64,000 bases of DNA from NCBI GenBank assembly GCA_964035545.1, contig OZ037768.1:23586819-23650818 (forward strand), in the 5' to 3' direction. Shown one piece after another: positions 21,701 through 33,600 of the stretch. The notes beneath the pieces are model-generated. The model was given only the letters and a program-made list of their open reading frames with translations. It made no database searches and was not told the origin of the DNA. Source of the DNA: Bugula neritina (lineage: Eukaryota > Bryozoa > Gymnolaemata > Cheilostomatida > Bugulidae). Position 1 is the first letter of the stretch. Each line of letters opens with the position of its first letter. The translations under genes and the position numbers were made by a program.

Positions 21701-24700
21701 CAATACATATAATATAACATATACAATATAATATAATATATACATGGTAATATATATAATACAATACATATAATATAACATATACAATATAATATAATAT
21801 ATACATGGTAATATAATATATATAATATAATACATATAATATAACATATACAATATAATATAATATAATATATGCAATGTAATATAGTAACATATCAAAT
21901 CATATTATATAACACAGTATAAGAAGTGCATACAGTAGACTAATATTAGCATGCAGTATACAAGAAATAGAAATATAGTCACAACTGCCAAACTGTTTAT
22001 ATCTTGCATATCATCTTCAGCTAACTGTCCTCACAGCAGCAGAGAATGGGGTTTCTAACTTTTCCTAACAAGAGTTGCCGTCTTTGGAATAGTAGTTGAA
22101 CTGTTTACCTGCCACGAGGTCGTTGTTGACCTCCACGGAGCTGGTCTGCCTGGGTATGTCTCTCAACACAACCAGCCAATCATCTCCTGCGGTCTTCGCC
22201 TTCACCCAATAGGAGAGCACATTACTTAACCCCTGAGTAGACCAGGTAAGTTTGACTCCTTCCCTCCTGATCTGCTCCACGGAAGGCTGGCCAGGAGCCG
22301 GTTGGGCCGCAGTGACGGCTACACGAGAGTAAGAGTAGAAACACGAGGGTTAGACATTTACATGAGAATTCTTAAAACTCCAAGCCTAAAACTACTCGAC
22401 TTTGATTCAATGGCATCTCTTAGATCTTTAGAAGACTTAAGATTTACTGATCGCATTTTATACTCTTTAAATATATTCCTAGAAATGGCAAGACAAAACA
22501 TATAACTTTACACAATGCCTTAACTAAATATAACGTGGACATTAATCACCAGATAATATCATACAGAATAAACTCTGTAAACATTGCACGATATGAAAGG
22601 AATAGGGCAGAGTTGAGTTGCCAAATGAGGGGCAACTCCAAAGAGAATACAACTCCTGAGTGAAATACTACATCTACAGCTGCGTACCAGAAGCAGACGT
22701 GGTGACTACAGGAGCAGACGTGGTGGTGGTGGTTGTGGACGTGGTAGTAGTCGTCGTCGTGGGTTCCTTAACAACGTGCAGCTTCACATAACCGCTGTCG
22801 GAGCCGACATCATTACCCACAATGCACTGGTACAGCCCGGCAGCATCCGAGGTGAGGTTTGATATCGTCAGCGAACCTGGTAAACAACCAAATCACACTT
22901 AGTCATGGGAGTTATTCAGTGTACTGGAAAACAGTTTACAGGGTCTGGGAATTATCTTCTCACTGCAAACTGACGAGTAAATATTGCACAGCAAACAGTG
23001 TATTACAGCATTGCTAACTAAAATGTGCTGTTGCAATGACTAAACCGTGGAGATCGGAAGCACAAATCGGCAAAATTGAAATGCAACGAATAAGGTATCC
23101 AAATCCAGCGCATCATAAAATCGTCTCAAAGCTGAGTTTCAGGTTGGAGATTGCTAGTTTTTCAATTTATTTTTCAAAAAATGATCAAATTGAGATTTAA
23201 TTACATGTACATAGGATATGTATATTGTGGAGACTGGCATTATGTTTAGTGAGAGTGGAAGTGAGAAGCTAAGCTACAGCAGGGTGAGCACACAGTTTCA
23301 ACCTCAGCATGTGCCGGACATGTGTGTAGGCTTAAACAGTAACTAATATATTGCATAACATGGCTGATAGTCATTTATCAATTTAACATTTCCTGTTCGC
23401 TGATAAACTTGAGGAAAACATCTAAAACTGCTAGCAGACACCATCTGTCTACATTCTGTAGGATCCATGAGGAACTAGAGTGGGAGGAGCTAGAATGGGA
23501 GGAGCTAGAATGGGAGGAGCTATTATTTTGTACAAAGAGACAGAAATTAAAAGTGAATACAAAGTTCAAAGATTAGAGGTGAGAAATGAGGCTGCCGAGT
23601 GTTATAGCTTGAGGCAGCGCAAATAGGTGAACAGCAGGGGCCTCCACTACCCTCAACACTGACTGTGAGTAATTAATCTAGAGCTGATATGCAGTTATGG
23701 ACTCAAGTGTTTGCTCTTAATTAGTATCTAGTATAACATTATTGATCAGCCCCCAGCTTCAACTCAATTCTGATTCACTCTCATCCAGCTGAGTGCAGCC
23801 GATTTTAGGTGCTGCCTCAATTAAGGTGTTGTTACACACCAAACTTAGGGGCCTCAATTAAGGTGTTGTTACACACCAAACTTAGGGGCCTCAATTAAGG
23901 TGTTGCTACATGCCAAACTTAGCAAACTATATATAAGAGACTTTAGTGTACAATAGAGGAGTTGTCCTCACTCCTCACACAGAACTGTCCGTAAAGTAGC
24001 TGGTGAACCGACAGTTATATTCTGCTCAAATGACTTCATTTCTATTGAACAGGAAGACCCTTTGCCTGTGCATAAAGCGCTGCAGTTAATCACTACTCAA
24101 ATTTAATTGGTCAGCTATAAAAAACGAACCGAGAAATGTCTTGCAAATTACCTACTAGGCTTTTCTTCTGAAATGTTTATAGCATTTCTTTCCCAAAATA
24201 ATAAGAAATGCATATATTTTTACTGCAGAATACACCCAGTGTGCCGGCAGGTGCTATAAATCTACTGCAGATTCACTCACCCTCGTAATGCTGCAGATCT
24301 TCCCCGTTGAAGTACCACTGATACTCTACGTCTGCAGCTGAGTCGTTCTGCAGAGAACACTCAATCTCCGTAGACCGAAATTCTACGGCATGTTTTATGG
24401 AGCTTCTCGGGGAAACCTTAGGCTTAGCTAAAACATATCGGCATTTGTGTGAAGGAATTGTACAACTCGGGCCAAAACATGGAATTCATAACAGGAAATA
24501 TAGAGAGAACATAACTCATAGCAAATATATTAACTAACAAAGAAATTAATACTTTCATACAATAAAACATCAACTGAGAAAACTAAACTTATTATCATTA
24601 ATATATTAATTTATTATCATTAATATATTAATTTATTATTATTAATATATTAATTTATTATTATTAATATATTAATTTATTATTATTAATATATTAATTT

Positions 24701-27700
24701 ATTATTATTAATATATTAATTCATTATTATTGAAATTATTTTGGAAAAACAAACATCCCATAATGTAAAAACAAACACAGATGTGATAACACAAATGGGA
24801 CCTACAGCTGTACTTACAGTAAACACTCAAAAGGTAAGTAATGGTGGTGGGAATGTTTCCATTCTCTATGATACAGTTGTAAGTTCCCTGATCTGTTGGT
24901 TGTATGTTACTAATACGCAGGGCATCTGTAATACACAGTGACTTAGTGTGATGTGAAATTCAACAAGAAAAATATACAAACAAACACACACATGTATTAC
25001 ACATAGTACACACACTACACATGTGCATCTACAGTAAATATATACACAACACTGCACACCACACTGTCTGCCAACTACCACACTGTCTGTTAACTACCAC
25101 ACTGTCTGCCAACTACCACACTGTCTGCTAGCTACCATACTGTCTGCTGCACTCACCGCCCACGTAGGAGGTCCTATTGAGCGGAAGCTCTTGCTGGTAT
25201 CTCTCCCAGCTAGTGGAGCCCAGCGGGTTGGCTCTGTACACGCAGGGCAGCACCAGGGTGTCCCCTTCCATCGCTGTCACCTGGGGGCCAAGAGACCAGC
25301 TGATTGGTTCGGGTGAGACCGGTGTCTGGGGAGCCACTACAATATATATTACATTCTCTTACACTGTGTTACACTTGAATACTAGTCACAGTAACTCACC
25401 TACTACTACTAGAGTCACAGTGACTCACACTTGACTACTAGTTACAGTGACTCACACTCTATTACTAGTCACAGTGACTCACCTTGTACCAGTAGTCACA
25501 GTACCTCACCTACTACGACTAGTTATAGTAACTCACCTTCTACTACTAGAGTTATAGTGACTCACCTTGTACTACTAGAGTTATAGTGAAAGGTGCTGGA
25601 ACTTTATCATTCAGCACACTGTTGATGGCCACACATTTATAAGCTCCAGCGTGTTCCTGTTGAACATTGGATATCTGCAGATCTCCGGAACTTAGCAAGT
25701 AGTGATTACCTGCAGAACAGAGAGAATATCTACAGAACAGAGAGATTATCTGCAGAACAGAGAGAATATCTGCAGAACAGAGAATATCTGCAGAACAGAG
25801 AGATTACCTACAGAACAGAGAGACTACCTGCAGAACATAAAGGTGACTAGCTGACTAGCTACTATATTTAGCATATTTGTTGTCAGCTGAAGTATCGCCC
25901 TGACACGTTTCAATTTCCAAATATGAAGGTCACTTATAGAATAAAATGATCTTTATAATATACTACTGTCTATATAACACTGTCTATATAACACTGTCTA
26001 TATAATACTGTCTATATACTACTGTCTATATAATACTGTCTATATACTACTGTCTATATATTATATAATACTACACAAAAAAGAGATTTATACATTAGTG
26101 GGGAAATAATTCCCAGCTTTTTCTTAGCAGAAAATATTTTTTACTAATTCCTATGAATAAATGAACTAATGATAATATAACGTGTTTCTATAAGCTCCAA
26201 TAACTGCCCCCCCCTCTCCCTCTACCACCACTACACTGCTCTAAGTCAACATGATGGGTAGATAAAAATTGATTTTATTAGTTGAACAACATCTTGACAA
26301 TGGCAAAGTCAAATAGCATAAAGAAAGCATACAATTTCACCTGTCACACTCTATTAGAAGAGTATTTATGTATTAACAGTATAAAACCTTTCCCCACAAA
26401 AAGAAAGCTAACCGACTATCAAAATATCATTCAAGAACCAACTCTGACTAATAAGATCTGAAAAAGATAGACCAGGATGGTTTCTGCAAGACATAACAGT
26501 TAATTAAGTGAGTATAACCCATGGGATAAGAATATGTGAGTGAATTATTATTCGCTCCTACATAAGCTGACATAACAGCACATCGAAGGCTGACTAACGC
26601 AAACCAGCCGTGTGACAGAGTGCTCAAAGCCGACATTTATTTGTTCAACTGGATTGAGTTTTAAAACAATGACAATAAATTATCTTCTAACAATAGAGTA
26701 TGGGAAGCCGTGAGTTCATTTAATATTTTGGATTTGTTTGGAGGTGAATAGAAGAATAATATTTACAGTTATGCTGTGATTGGGTATTGTTTTACGTGGT
26801 AGAGTATTGGTAGGACGGCATTTGCACCTCAGGGGTATTCAACAAGTGGCTGAGTTAAATGTTCAGTTTAAAGGTGAATCAGTGCAATTTTGTAGTAGTA
26901 TATTACAGTATATAGTACATACAGTGTGTATATTACAGTATATAGTACATACAGTGTGTATATTACAGTATGTAGTACATATAGTGTGTATATTACAGTA
27001 CATAGTACATATAGTGTGTATATTACAGTATATACAGTGTGTATATTACAGTATATAGTACATACAGTGTGTATATTACAGTATGTAGTACATATAGTGT
27101 GTATATTACAGTATGTAATACATATAGTGTGTATATTACAGTATATACAGTGTGTATATTACAGTATATAGTACATATAGTGTGTATATTACAGTATATA
27201 TAGTGTGTATATTACAGTATATAGTACATATAGTGTGTATATTACAGTATATAGTACATATAGTGTGTTTATTAGATGATGTGAAGAGGCAGCACCCACT
27301 AGAGCTGAGCTACTCTAGTAATGCAAGTGACAGCAAGGACTAGAGAGTGACAGCAAGGACTAGAGAGTGACAGCAAGGACTAGAGAGAGACAGCAAGGAC
27401 AAGAGAGTGACAGCAAGGACTAGAGAGAGACAGCAAGGACTAGAGAGAGACAGCAAGGACTAGAGAGTGACAGCAAGGACTAGAGAGTGACAGCAAGGAC
27501 TAGAGAGAGACAGCTGTATTGGGTAGAGTGGTGACCTGGGGGGATAATTGCTACTACAACGAGCTCATTACTTTGTTTACTACAACTTCTAACAGCTTCC
27601 TGTTGCATTCACAAATAACTACAGGATACATCACTGGAAAGTGCCACTGATGTCTAACACACTATAAAACTGACCTCTAGACTCGTCTATAGTTTGGCCA

Positions 27701-30077
27701 TTGATCTCAAAGACCGTGTGGGCCGTAGGTCTACTGGCAGGCGGCTGGCAGGGTATGAGGGCGGTGGCGCCCTCTATCACAGTTATAGTCTGGTCTTTCA
27801 GAGTTGACGAGAATGGCTTGATCTCTACAAGAAAATACAAGAATCAAAAACTTTTATTCAAAGTATTTGATACAAGCTTTAGAGAGCAGAAACTCTGAAA
27901 ACTAGATCCTTGCAGACGTCAACTTAGCTATGTTAGTTACAGACGACTTTGAGAGACAAAGCAGTCCATCGATGCAAACTCTACTGAGTCACGAATTTAC
28001 AAATTATCTCAAAACTCAGACTTGCACAAAATTTTTCAAAAGAAACTGAAGCTCTTTTAGACTCAGAACAATGAACATTATGAGGAATTTATTGTGGAGG
28101 TGTTGCTGGACTCCCTCTTGGATAACTTGAGAGCTGTGAAGAATCAAGTCTTTGCTCAATTTATTAAAAAGCGAATATTTATCTGATAAAAGGATAAATA
28201 GTTGAAAAAATTTAGAGACAAACAGACAGACAATTTCACTCACTCGCTTTTGTCAGTACGAACACTTGACTGACGAGCTGGTGTCTCACGCACTGCCAGG
28301 ACCCGGTGTGAGACGTCCTCACAGCTGGTATGCGGAGGCCACCAGTGGAATTGATTACCACTCTGTCTTTTGGGTCGACAGAGACTGTGGGTACAACTTG
28401 GCCATCCTTTAGCCATGTGACCGGAGTGTCGTACTGATCGTCTCCGGGATTACAGTACAGTTCTACTACAGATTTCAGTTTAACTACTCCATTTGCTGTG
28501 TTGGAGGTTATTGTTGGCGGATCTACAAAAAATATTATTATCAGAGACTTGGGAAGATTTTAGCGTTTTTCTGATGTCATTGGCTTTGATGATGGTGAAC
28601 TGGCAATTCTCACAGTCAACTGCCCTTTGAAACTGCACTACTTGGTTAAATAGTCTAATAATGAGAAATGAATAACTTTTTAGCAGAAAAAATTATTACA
28701 GCTCAATAATTCCATCACTCAGTCTCACTCACTAATCACTCTGTCTCACTCTCTACTCACTCAGTCTCACTCTCTACTCACTCAGTCACACTCTCTCTTT
28801 CATTTACTAAGTTGCTCTAGATGTGTTCCTGTAAAATGATTTTATCTGCTGTATTTTATGCACATTTAAAGGGAATACACTGCTCTAGTAGTTCCGGTAG
28901 TAACCATTCAGAAGAATTTATCATCTCATTAATACATAATATCATCACCAAAAGATATCCTGCTAAAGGAAATAGGAACTCCACAATTTCATAAGAATTT
29001 AGGAATAAATTTAGATACAGTGGCTTCTGTCTCACTTTGAATACCCTTAAACTAAGTTAGCAGGGTGGTTTGGGACGGGATCTACAATAGGCCTAGCACC
29101 CACACCACCAGAGTTCTCTCAGGGGGGGGGGGGTGTGTGAGTGGATCCTCAAATAACAGGCAACATAACCCAAAACCTCAAGTCCTGTATCAGACTGCAG
29201 AGGAGGGGGGGGGGTAAGGGCGTTTGGCTGACCAGCGTTTAGAGACAAATGCTAAGATGATCTCTGGATAATCACTGCTTACAGTAGACTGTTGAGGTAG
29301 AGACATCCAATATTTTTAGGGTCTCAATGTTTGTAGAAGAATAATTAATTCACAGCCTTCTGACCACTTCAAACAGCCCCGAGTATTCAGTTACCTTTTA
29401 GTAATTATATCTAAATAACTGGTAACCTCTGCTCAAGGAAAGCAACCAGCAACTGGCAATCAGCAATTAGCAACTGGCAACTAAAACTTAAGGTATGCAT
29501 TCTTGTTTCATTCATAAATGGCTTTCCAAATTAAAGTTTTTACACCCTTTAGTTTTTTGTATTACAGAGATAAATCTACAACCTTCCATATACACTAAAA
29601 CCTGGTTACATATTACTACATAAACACATATGTTTATATATAATGAAATATATAATATCACAGCATATATAAACATCACTACATAATACATACTGCTACA
29701 TATAAAATACTATATACATGCATGTTCAATAAAACCCACATGACCCACATACAATATGTTATTTCCATTATTAGTCCATTATTTGTATTTCCAAATTACT
29801 ATTTAGTATACAACTGGCTGTTGCAATTCCATGAGTCATGGAGACTGCAAAACAGCTGAAAAACGGATACAAAAGCCTGTCACAAACAGTGAAGCAGAGA
29901 CAAAGCCAAATTAAATGTAAAACCAGTGGAAAACAAAAGTAATGCTGGTACAAAACCCTGCCTTGTACTGTTTGTGTTTGTCCTGATAAAATATCTACTA
30001 ATTCATTCTACTGTTACTAGCCAAGTACTAATATTACCACTATATTACTACTAATACTGCTAATACTGCTAATACTG

Positions 30078-30122
<45 letters not shown>

Positions 30123-30280
30123 TTACTGCTACTACTACTACTACTGCTACTACTACTACTACTAGTACTACTAATACTACAACTGATGCTGTCAGGCAGC
30201 AGTGACTCACCAGGTAGAGACTGTTCCCCACTGACCAGAGCTACACACAGAAGAAGTAGGGAGAACTCTCTCTGATACAT
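14981..30280 (-). CDS. Ig/FN3 single-pass receptor, BOC/CDON (Ihog)-like
   Basis: Twenty exons on the minus strand: 30211-30280, 28244-28522, 27675-27824, 25566-25709, 25157-25336, 24818-24925, 24281-24427, 22688-22876, 22109-22318, 21479-21601, 19924-19992, 18886-19092, 18340-18554, 17546-17735, 17091-17345, 16500-16738, 16201-16321, 15849-16046, 15508-15675 and 14981-15159. Phases agree, giving about 1146 residues. Order: signal peptide (MYQREFSLLLLCVALVSG), four Ig domains (about 25-400), a Thr-rich linker, FN3-1 (430-533), a second Thr/Pro linker, FN3-2 and FN3-3 (557-760), a transmembrane helix (811-834), then a 310-residue tail ending in a PPPP-containing segment. Four Ig plus three FN3 domains, with a linker between FN3-1 and FN3-2, is the BOC layout; those proteins bind Hedgehog and act in adhesion. 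Robo (five Ig) and neogenin (six FN3) fit less well. The orthology is inferred. Confidence 0.8.
15177..15455. repeat. 20-bp minisatellite in receptor intron 19
   Basis: About fourteen copies of a 20-base unit (CTATGAGCTCTACACTCTAA and variants) lie in the last intron of the Ig/FN3 receptor, between the exons at 15508 and 15159. Confidence 0.85.
16050..16195. repeat. Roughly 38-bp tandem repeat in receptor intron 17
   Basis: About four copies of a unit containing CATAGACATAGAGAGTATAT and TACATGTGTACA fill the intron between the exons ending at 16201 and starting at 16046. Confidence 0.75.
17965..18300. repeat. 16-bp minisatellite in receptor intron 13
   Basis: About twenty copies of GTGAGTGAGTAGCACT and a TTGCACT variant. 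The two variants alternate. On the minus strand it gives long THSQCYSLTVQL-type frames, which are artefacts because the flanking exons splice cleanly around it. Confidence 0.85.
18565..18885. repeat. GTA/AGT trinucleotide repeat in receptor intron 12
   Basis: A long (AGT)n array with GTG and ACT interruptions lies directly next to the donor of exon 12 (18886). The donor GTACTA is itself embedded in the repeat edge. It yields spurious poly-Val and poly-Thr frames. Confidence 0.85.
19115..19408. repeat. Seven perfect copies of a 42-bp repeat
   Basis: Seven consecutive 42-base units beginning ACTCATGATATGTATTATAT span 294 bases with no difference visible between copies. Since 42 is a multiple of three, frames stay open on both strands with a 14-residue period, but there is no start, homology or splice support for coding. 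It lies in receptor intron 11. Confidence 0.9.
20612..21097 (-). CDS. Ig-domain reading frame nested in a receptor intron
   Basis: A minus-strand open frame lies within intron 10 of the Ig/FN3 receptor. It encodes a hydrophobic signal-like start (CCCSLLLAVSLSSAS), a linker, and one complete Ig domain with VRLMCIV, YGWYKDGV and PADTGWYSCQVANQYG, resembling FGFR-type Ig domains. It stops at 20612, and AATAAA follows 11 bases later (minus strand, 20601-20596). There is no in-frame ATG before the Ig domain. A TTTTAG acceptor at 21103-21098 suggests it is a terminal exon (phase 0) with an upstream partner I could not find. It does not match the phase of receptor exon 10. It may be an independent secreted Ig protein, an alternative last exon, or a retrocopy. 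Confidence 0.45.
   Translation of the reverse strand, partial: LVLLSHATVTCCCSLLLAVSLSSASQPPAAAVTQLTATLQAPVCVNQCRPPAVITGLENATRSSGSDVRLMCIVNDHDAEYGWYKDGVQLSAVPARRLIQMNILVIMQLTPADTGWYSCQVANQYGSTNSTAYLRVLSSPPAIGSLACIVTPSYSLGAGSL
21640..21890. repeat. AT-rich tandem repeat in receptor intron 9
   Basis: Three to four imperfect units of about 63 bases contain ATATAATACAATACATATAA and TATACATGGTAAT. Tyr/Ile-rich open frames on the minus strand are artefacts of the repeat. Confidence 0.7.
23813..23925. repeat. 37-bp tandem triplication in receptor intron 8
   Basis: Three direct copies of a unit beginning GCCTCAATTAAGGTGTTGTT and ending CCAAACTTAGG. Nearby, at 23465-23525, a 17-base GGGAGGAGCTAGAATGG unit is repeated about three times; the rest of this 1.4 kb intron (22877-24280) shows nothing else. 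Confidence 0.75.
24590..24722. repeat. 22-bp AT repeat in receptor intron 6
   Basis: Six copies of ATTATTATTAATATATTAAT plus TT, with the first copies carrying ATTATCATT instead. Confidence 0.8.
25695..25835. repeat. 20-bp repeat carrying splice-acceptor-like CTGCAG
   Basis: About six copies of CTGCAGAACAGAGAGAATAT lie just upstream (on the minus strand) of exon 4 of the Ig/FN3 receptor. The first copy reaches the exon border at 25709-25715. The exon acceptor itself is the CTGCAG of the innermost unit in minus orientation. Confidence 0.7.
26892..27270. repeat. Compound minisatellite in receptor intron 3
   Basis: Units of about 30 and 23 bases contain GTGTATATTACAGTATATAG with either ATACAGT or ATATAGT, about thirteen copies. 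Plus-strand frames that repeat VYITVYSTYS come from it and are not genes. Confidence 0.8.
27318..27515. repeat. 20-bp minisatellite in receptor intron 3
   Basis: About ten copies of GACAGCAAGGACTAGAGAGT, alternating with an AGAGAGA variant, in the same intron as the preceding array. Confidence 0.85.
30050..30180. repeat. CTA trinucleotide repeat beside receptor exon 1
   Basis: A (CTA)n array with CTG and TTA interruptions starts about 30 bases downstream (minus strand) of the first receptor exon. It gives spurious poly-Ser and poly-Val frames that appear joined to the signal peptide. The donor GTGAGT at 30210-30205 ends the exon before it. Confidence 0.85.
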
Positions 30281-30354
30281 AACGTGGCAGCTTTTCTCTC
30301 GTCTAGCAGCACTCACTCATTTCCTGTAACTAGAACAGCAGAGTACTACTACAG

Positions 30355-30690
30355 TTAGATTTATTGAGACTCACTGAGAGTTACTGAGAGTTACTAGTTA
30401 GAGTTACTGAGAGTTACTAGTTAGAGTTACTGAGAGTTACTAGTTAGAGTTACAGAGAGTTACTAGTTAGAGTTACTGAGAGTTACTAGTTAGAGTTACT
30501 GAGAGTTACTAGTTAGAGTTACTGAGAGTTACTAGTTAGAGTTACTGAGAGTTACTAGTTAGAGTTACTGAGAGTTACTAGTTAGAGTTACTGAGAGTTA
30601 CTAGTTAGAGTTACTGAGAGTTACTAGTTAGAGTTACTGAGAGTTACTAGTTAGAGTTACTGAGAGTTACTAGTTAGAGTTAGCTAGTAT
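30355..30690. repeat. 23-bp minisatellite upstream of the receptor gene
   Basis: About fourteen copies of GTTACTGAGAGTTACTAGTT plus AGA, nearly identical. It begins about 75 bases upstream of the receptor start codon, so it may lie in its 5' UTR or promoter. Confidence 0.85.
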
Positions 30691-33600
30691 TTTTATAGAC
30701 AGTGTCAAAGTTGCACTAGCTGGCCCAGCCTGACATTTTCCAGCCTAAAATCACTCTACTGACCTTTAAAAACACAAATAATTAAGTCATTAAAAGAAGT
30801 CAGCAGTGACTCATGCAGGGCTGCCAGATAAGAGAGCATCTGCTGCTAGTCTGCTATGAATTTATATATACTACTCTGTATCCTATTGCATGATTATATT
30901 ATGTCTAACACCCTGCTTGTACAAGATACAATAAACTTATTCTATTGAATGTTATTCTTTAAATTATGTTCTTCATAAATAAAATAATATATTACTACAG
31001 TATAAAATAATATATTACTACTGTATAAAATAATATATTACTACAGTATAAAATAATATATTACTACTGTATAAAATAATATATTACTGTTGTATAAAAT
31101 AATATATTACTACTGCATAAAACAATGTATTAATATGATATAACATACATGTGTTATTCATGTATTATTTATGTATAATAATATATACTAATACATATTA
31201 TTTTTCACCATAATATTTTCCCTGTGCAAAATCAAAATCTCATAAAATTAAAACAATTTGTTTATTTCCAGCTGAGAAATAAACTATAATTATTGACAAT
31301 TGTAATAAGCCAGTAAGAATTTGCTAGCCAAGTAATCACAAGTAAGGGTGGCGCAGTGTGTGCTCTTCAACACAAAGGGAGAACCTTGGGTTTGGGAGGT
31401 AAAAACTGTAGCAGAAAGTCAAGTGAAAGCATAAATACCTACTAGAGACTTAAGTTGAAGTAGTTACTCAATTATATCTCAAGTAACACTTAAATCTACT
31501 TAAACAAATTGACAGTAATTTAAAACCAAGGTCCCAGCACAAATGGTTGCTATTTATGATTATATACAGTAGATTTTCCCACCTGAGCTATGCATAGCCC
31601 AAAACTATACAATATATTAGTGTGTAGAGGGTGGGTCTGCACCATGCCACATTACTTTTGAAGCAGATGAAAGCGAGACTAGTTAAGTTACCAATTGCTT
31701 TCATATTTAGACATAATGTATCAAAAACTGAGCTACATACAGAATTGCCATAAATATTCTATTTTCAACTCTGCTACACCTTAAAAAAACTAAACATGGT
31801 CACAAAATAGCCTGAAGGAAGTTGAAATACAACCATAAGTTTTACAGATACATAACATTATTTCGATAAGAAAGTTATTTGTTTCCATGACAACGCATAC
31901 ACAAGATGTCTAATGAATCACATAGATTTTCCTTTGTATTTCCTGCATTTAGCCATTTACTATCGGAGTTGTAGATTACTGGAAGTAGATGTTTTCCTGC
32001 TGATGTTAATTGTCCTACCTCGTAATAAGTTTACTATTATCTTTCAAATGACTGATGTTTGCCAGAATATGATTACAAAATTACATTACAAAATTACTGA
32101 GGGAATAGATAGTGCCACTGGATGATGGCAAACATAATCAAGTGGTTTGCTTTAATATTATTTAATTTAATGTTTGTTGGAAAGGTTATACAGATAACTT
32201 CATGTTTGTATTTTGATTGGACAGCCAGTTCTTAGGGACAAAGGTTAAAATAGTCCTCTAAAAGTTTATTTAAATTGTAATTAGTCCAAAGATATAGCCG
32301 CTATTAAAAAGCATTACAGTTTAAGAATCAATTTGTAAACATTACGTGATTGATTTCTGAGAATTTTAATTAATCAAATGTCAAATTTAAAGAGAAAATA
32401 TTTTTAGCAAAACATCAAAGGACACTAGGAGTAGGAAAACTAGAGGTGGTTGGTTGAGCTTCAAGAGTTGCATAATTTGGCAGGTGTGGGCAGGTTCTTG
32501 CTAGCACACACCTGCCATACGAGGGGAAACGTATATAAAGAATACCAAGATTGAGTACAAAGTATTCAGTAAATGAAGTGATAATAGCAGACAAATTGAT
32601 CAAAATGATAAGCTGAGTGGACCATTTCCACTGAGAGTCACCACGTAGTCTGAAATAAGTGCCACTAATTACAAGTTTGAATAAAGTCAGTCTATTTTTC
32701 CTTCTCTGCAGATACTACGTGAGATGAAGATTTTATAATTGCAGAATGAAGATAATTAGAAGTGAGTTAGTGCTCTGACACCTACAGCTATGGCATGTTT
32801 AGTTAGTCTACATCAAACAACTCTATCAAATAATGAGCAAAGGCTCCACTGAGTAAACAATTCACACCAACTTGTTAATGATGTCATGAGGGCAGATTAC
32901 TAAGCTATTTATATTCACAATAAGACTTATAAACAAAAATATTGTAGTATAATAAATTAATAGCGTTTTAGGAATGAAATTAAAGTTATATTTACAAGTA
33001 GTACGTTGACATAAAGAGAGAAAATATTATGAAGAGCCTTTACAGTGTTCATAGTACACAGAACTGATGCTATAACAGGATGTGTGTCAGCTACTGTATG
33101 TGATGGCGTAACAGCAATGTGATTGTGTTAGCTATGTGATGGAGAGGGAAATTTATACTTTGAAAGAATCACTCAGATTGGTGTCCAAGTTGTGTTAAAA
33201 CCGGCACTTAATTAAACATTGTAATTTATAAATTGCTAACAACTCTATTTTGAATTTTATACATTGCCATCAAGTTGTAGTGATGTTTGTATATGTAATG
33301 TGATTGTATTTGTAATGTAAACTATTGCATTTCTAATTGAGACATGTACATAAATTATTTATTCCCACACAGTGAAATGAGCTGCCCAGCAAATTACAGT
33401 TATTAGTCACAAATCAGACAGATATCACAAAGGTATTAGAAAGGTATCACAGAGGTATTAGAGATGTATCAAACAGGTATCAGACCAGCCTTAATAAATG
33501 TCAGAGAGGTATCAGGTAGTGATTCAAGGACAGACTGCATGAACGTTCGGTGAACAAACTTATTGCAAGAAGTAACACGAGCCTCAACAAACAGGCAATT

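Noticed and set aside
30017-30316. Receptor signal peptide fused to a long poly-Ser tract
   Set aside because: A GTGAGT donor follows the signal peptide and the Ser tract is the intronic CTA repeat. The first in-frame ATG is at 30280, not at 30316, where the codon is GTG.
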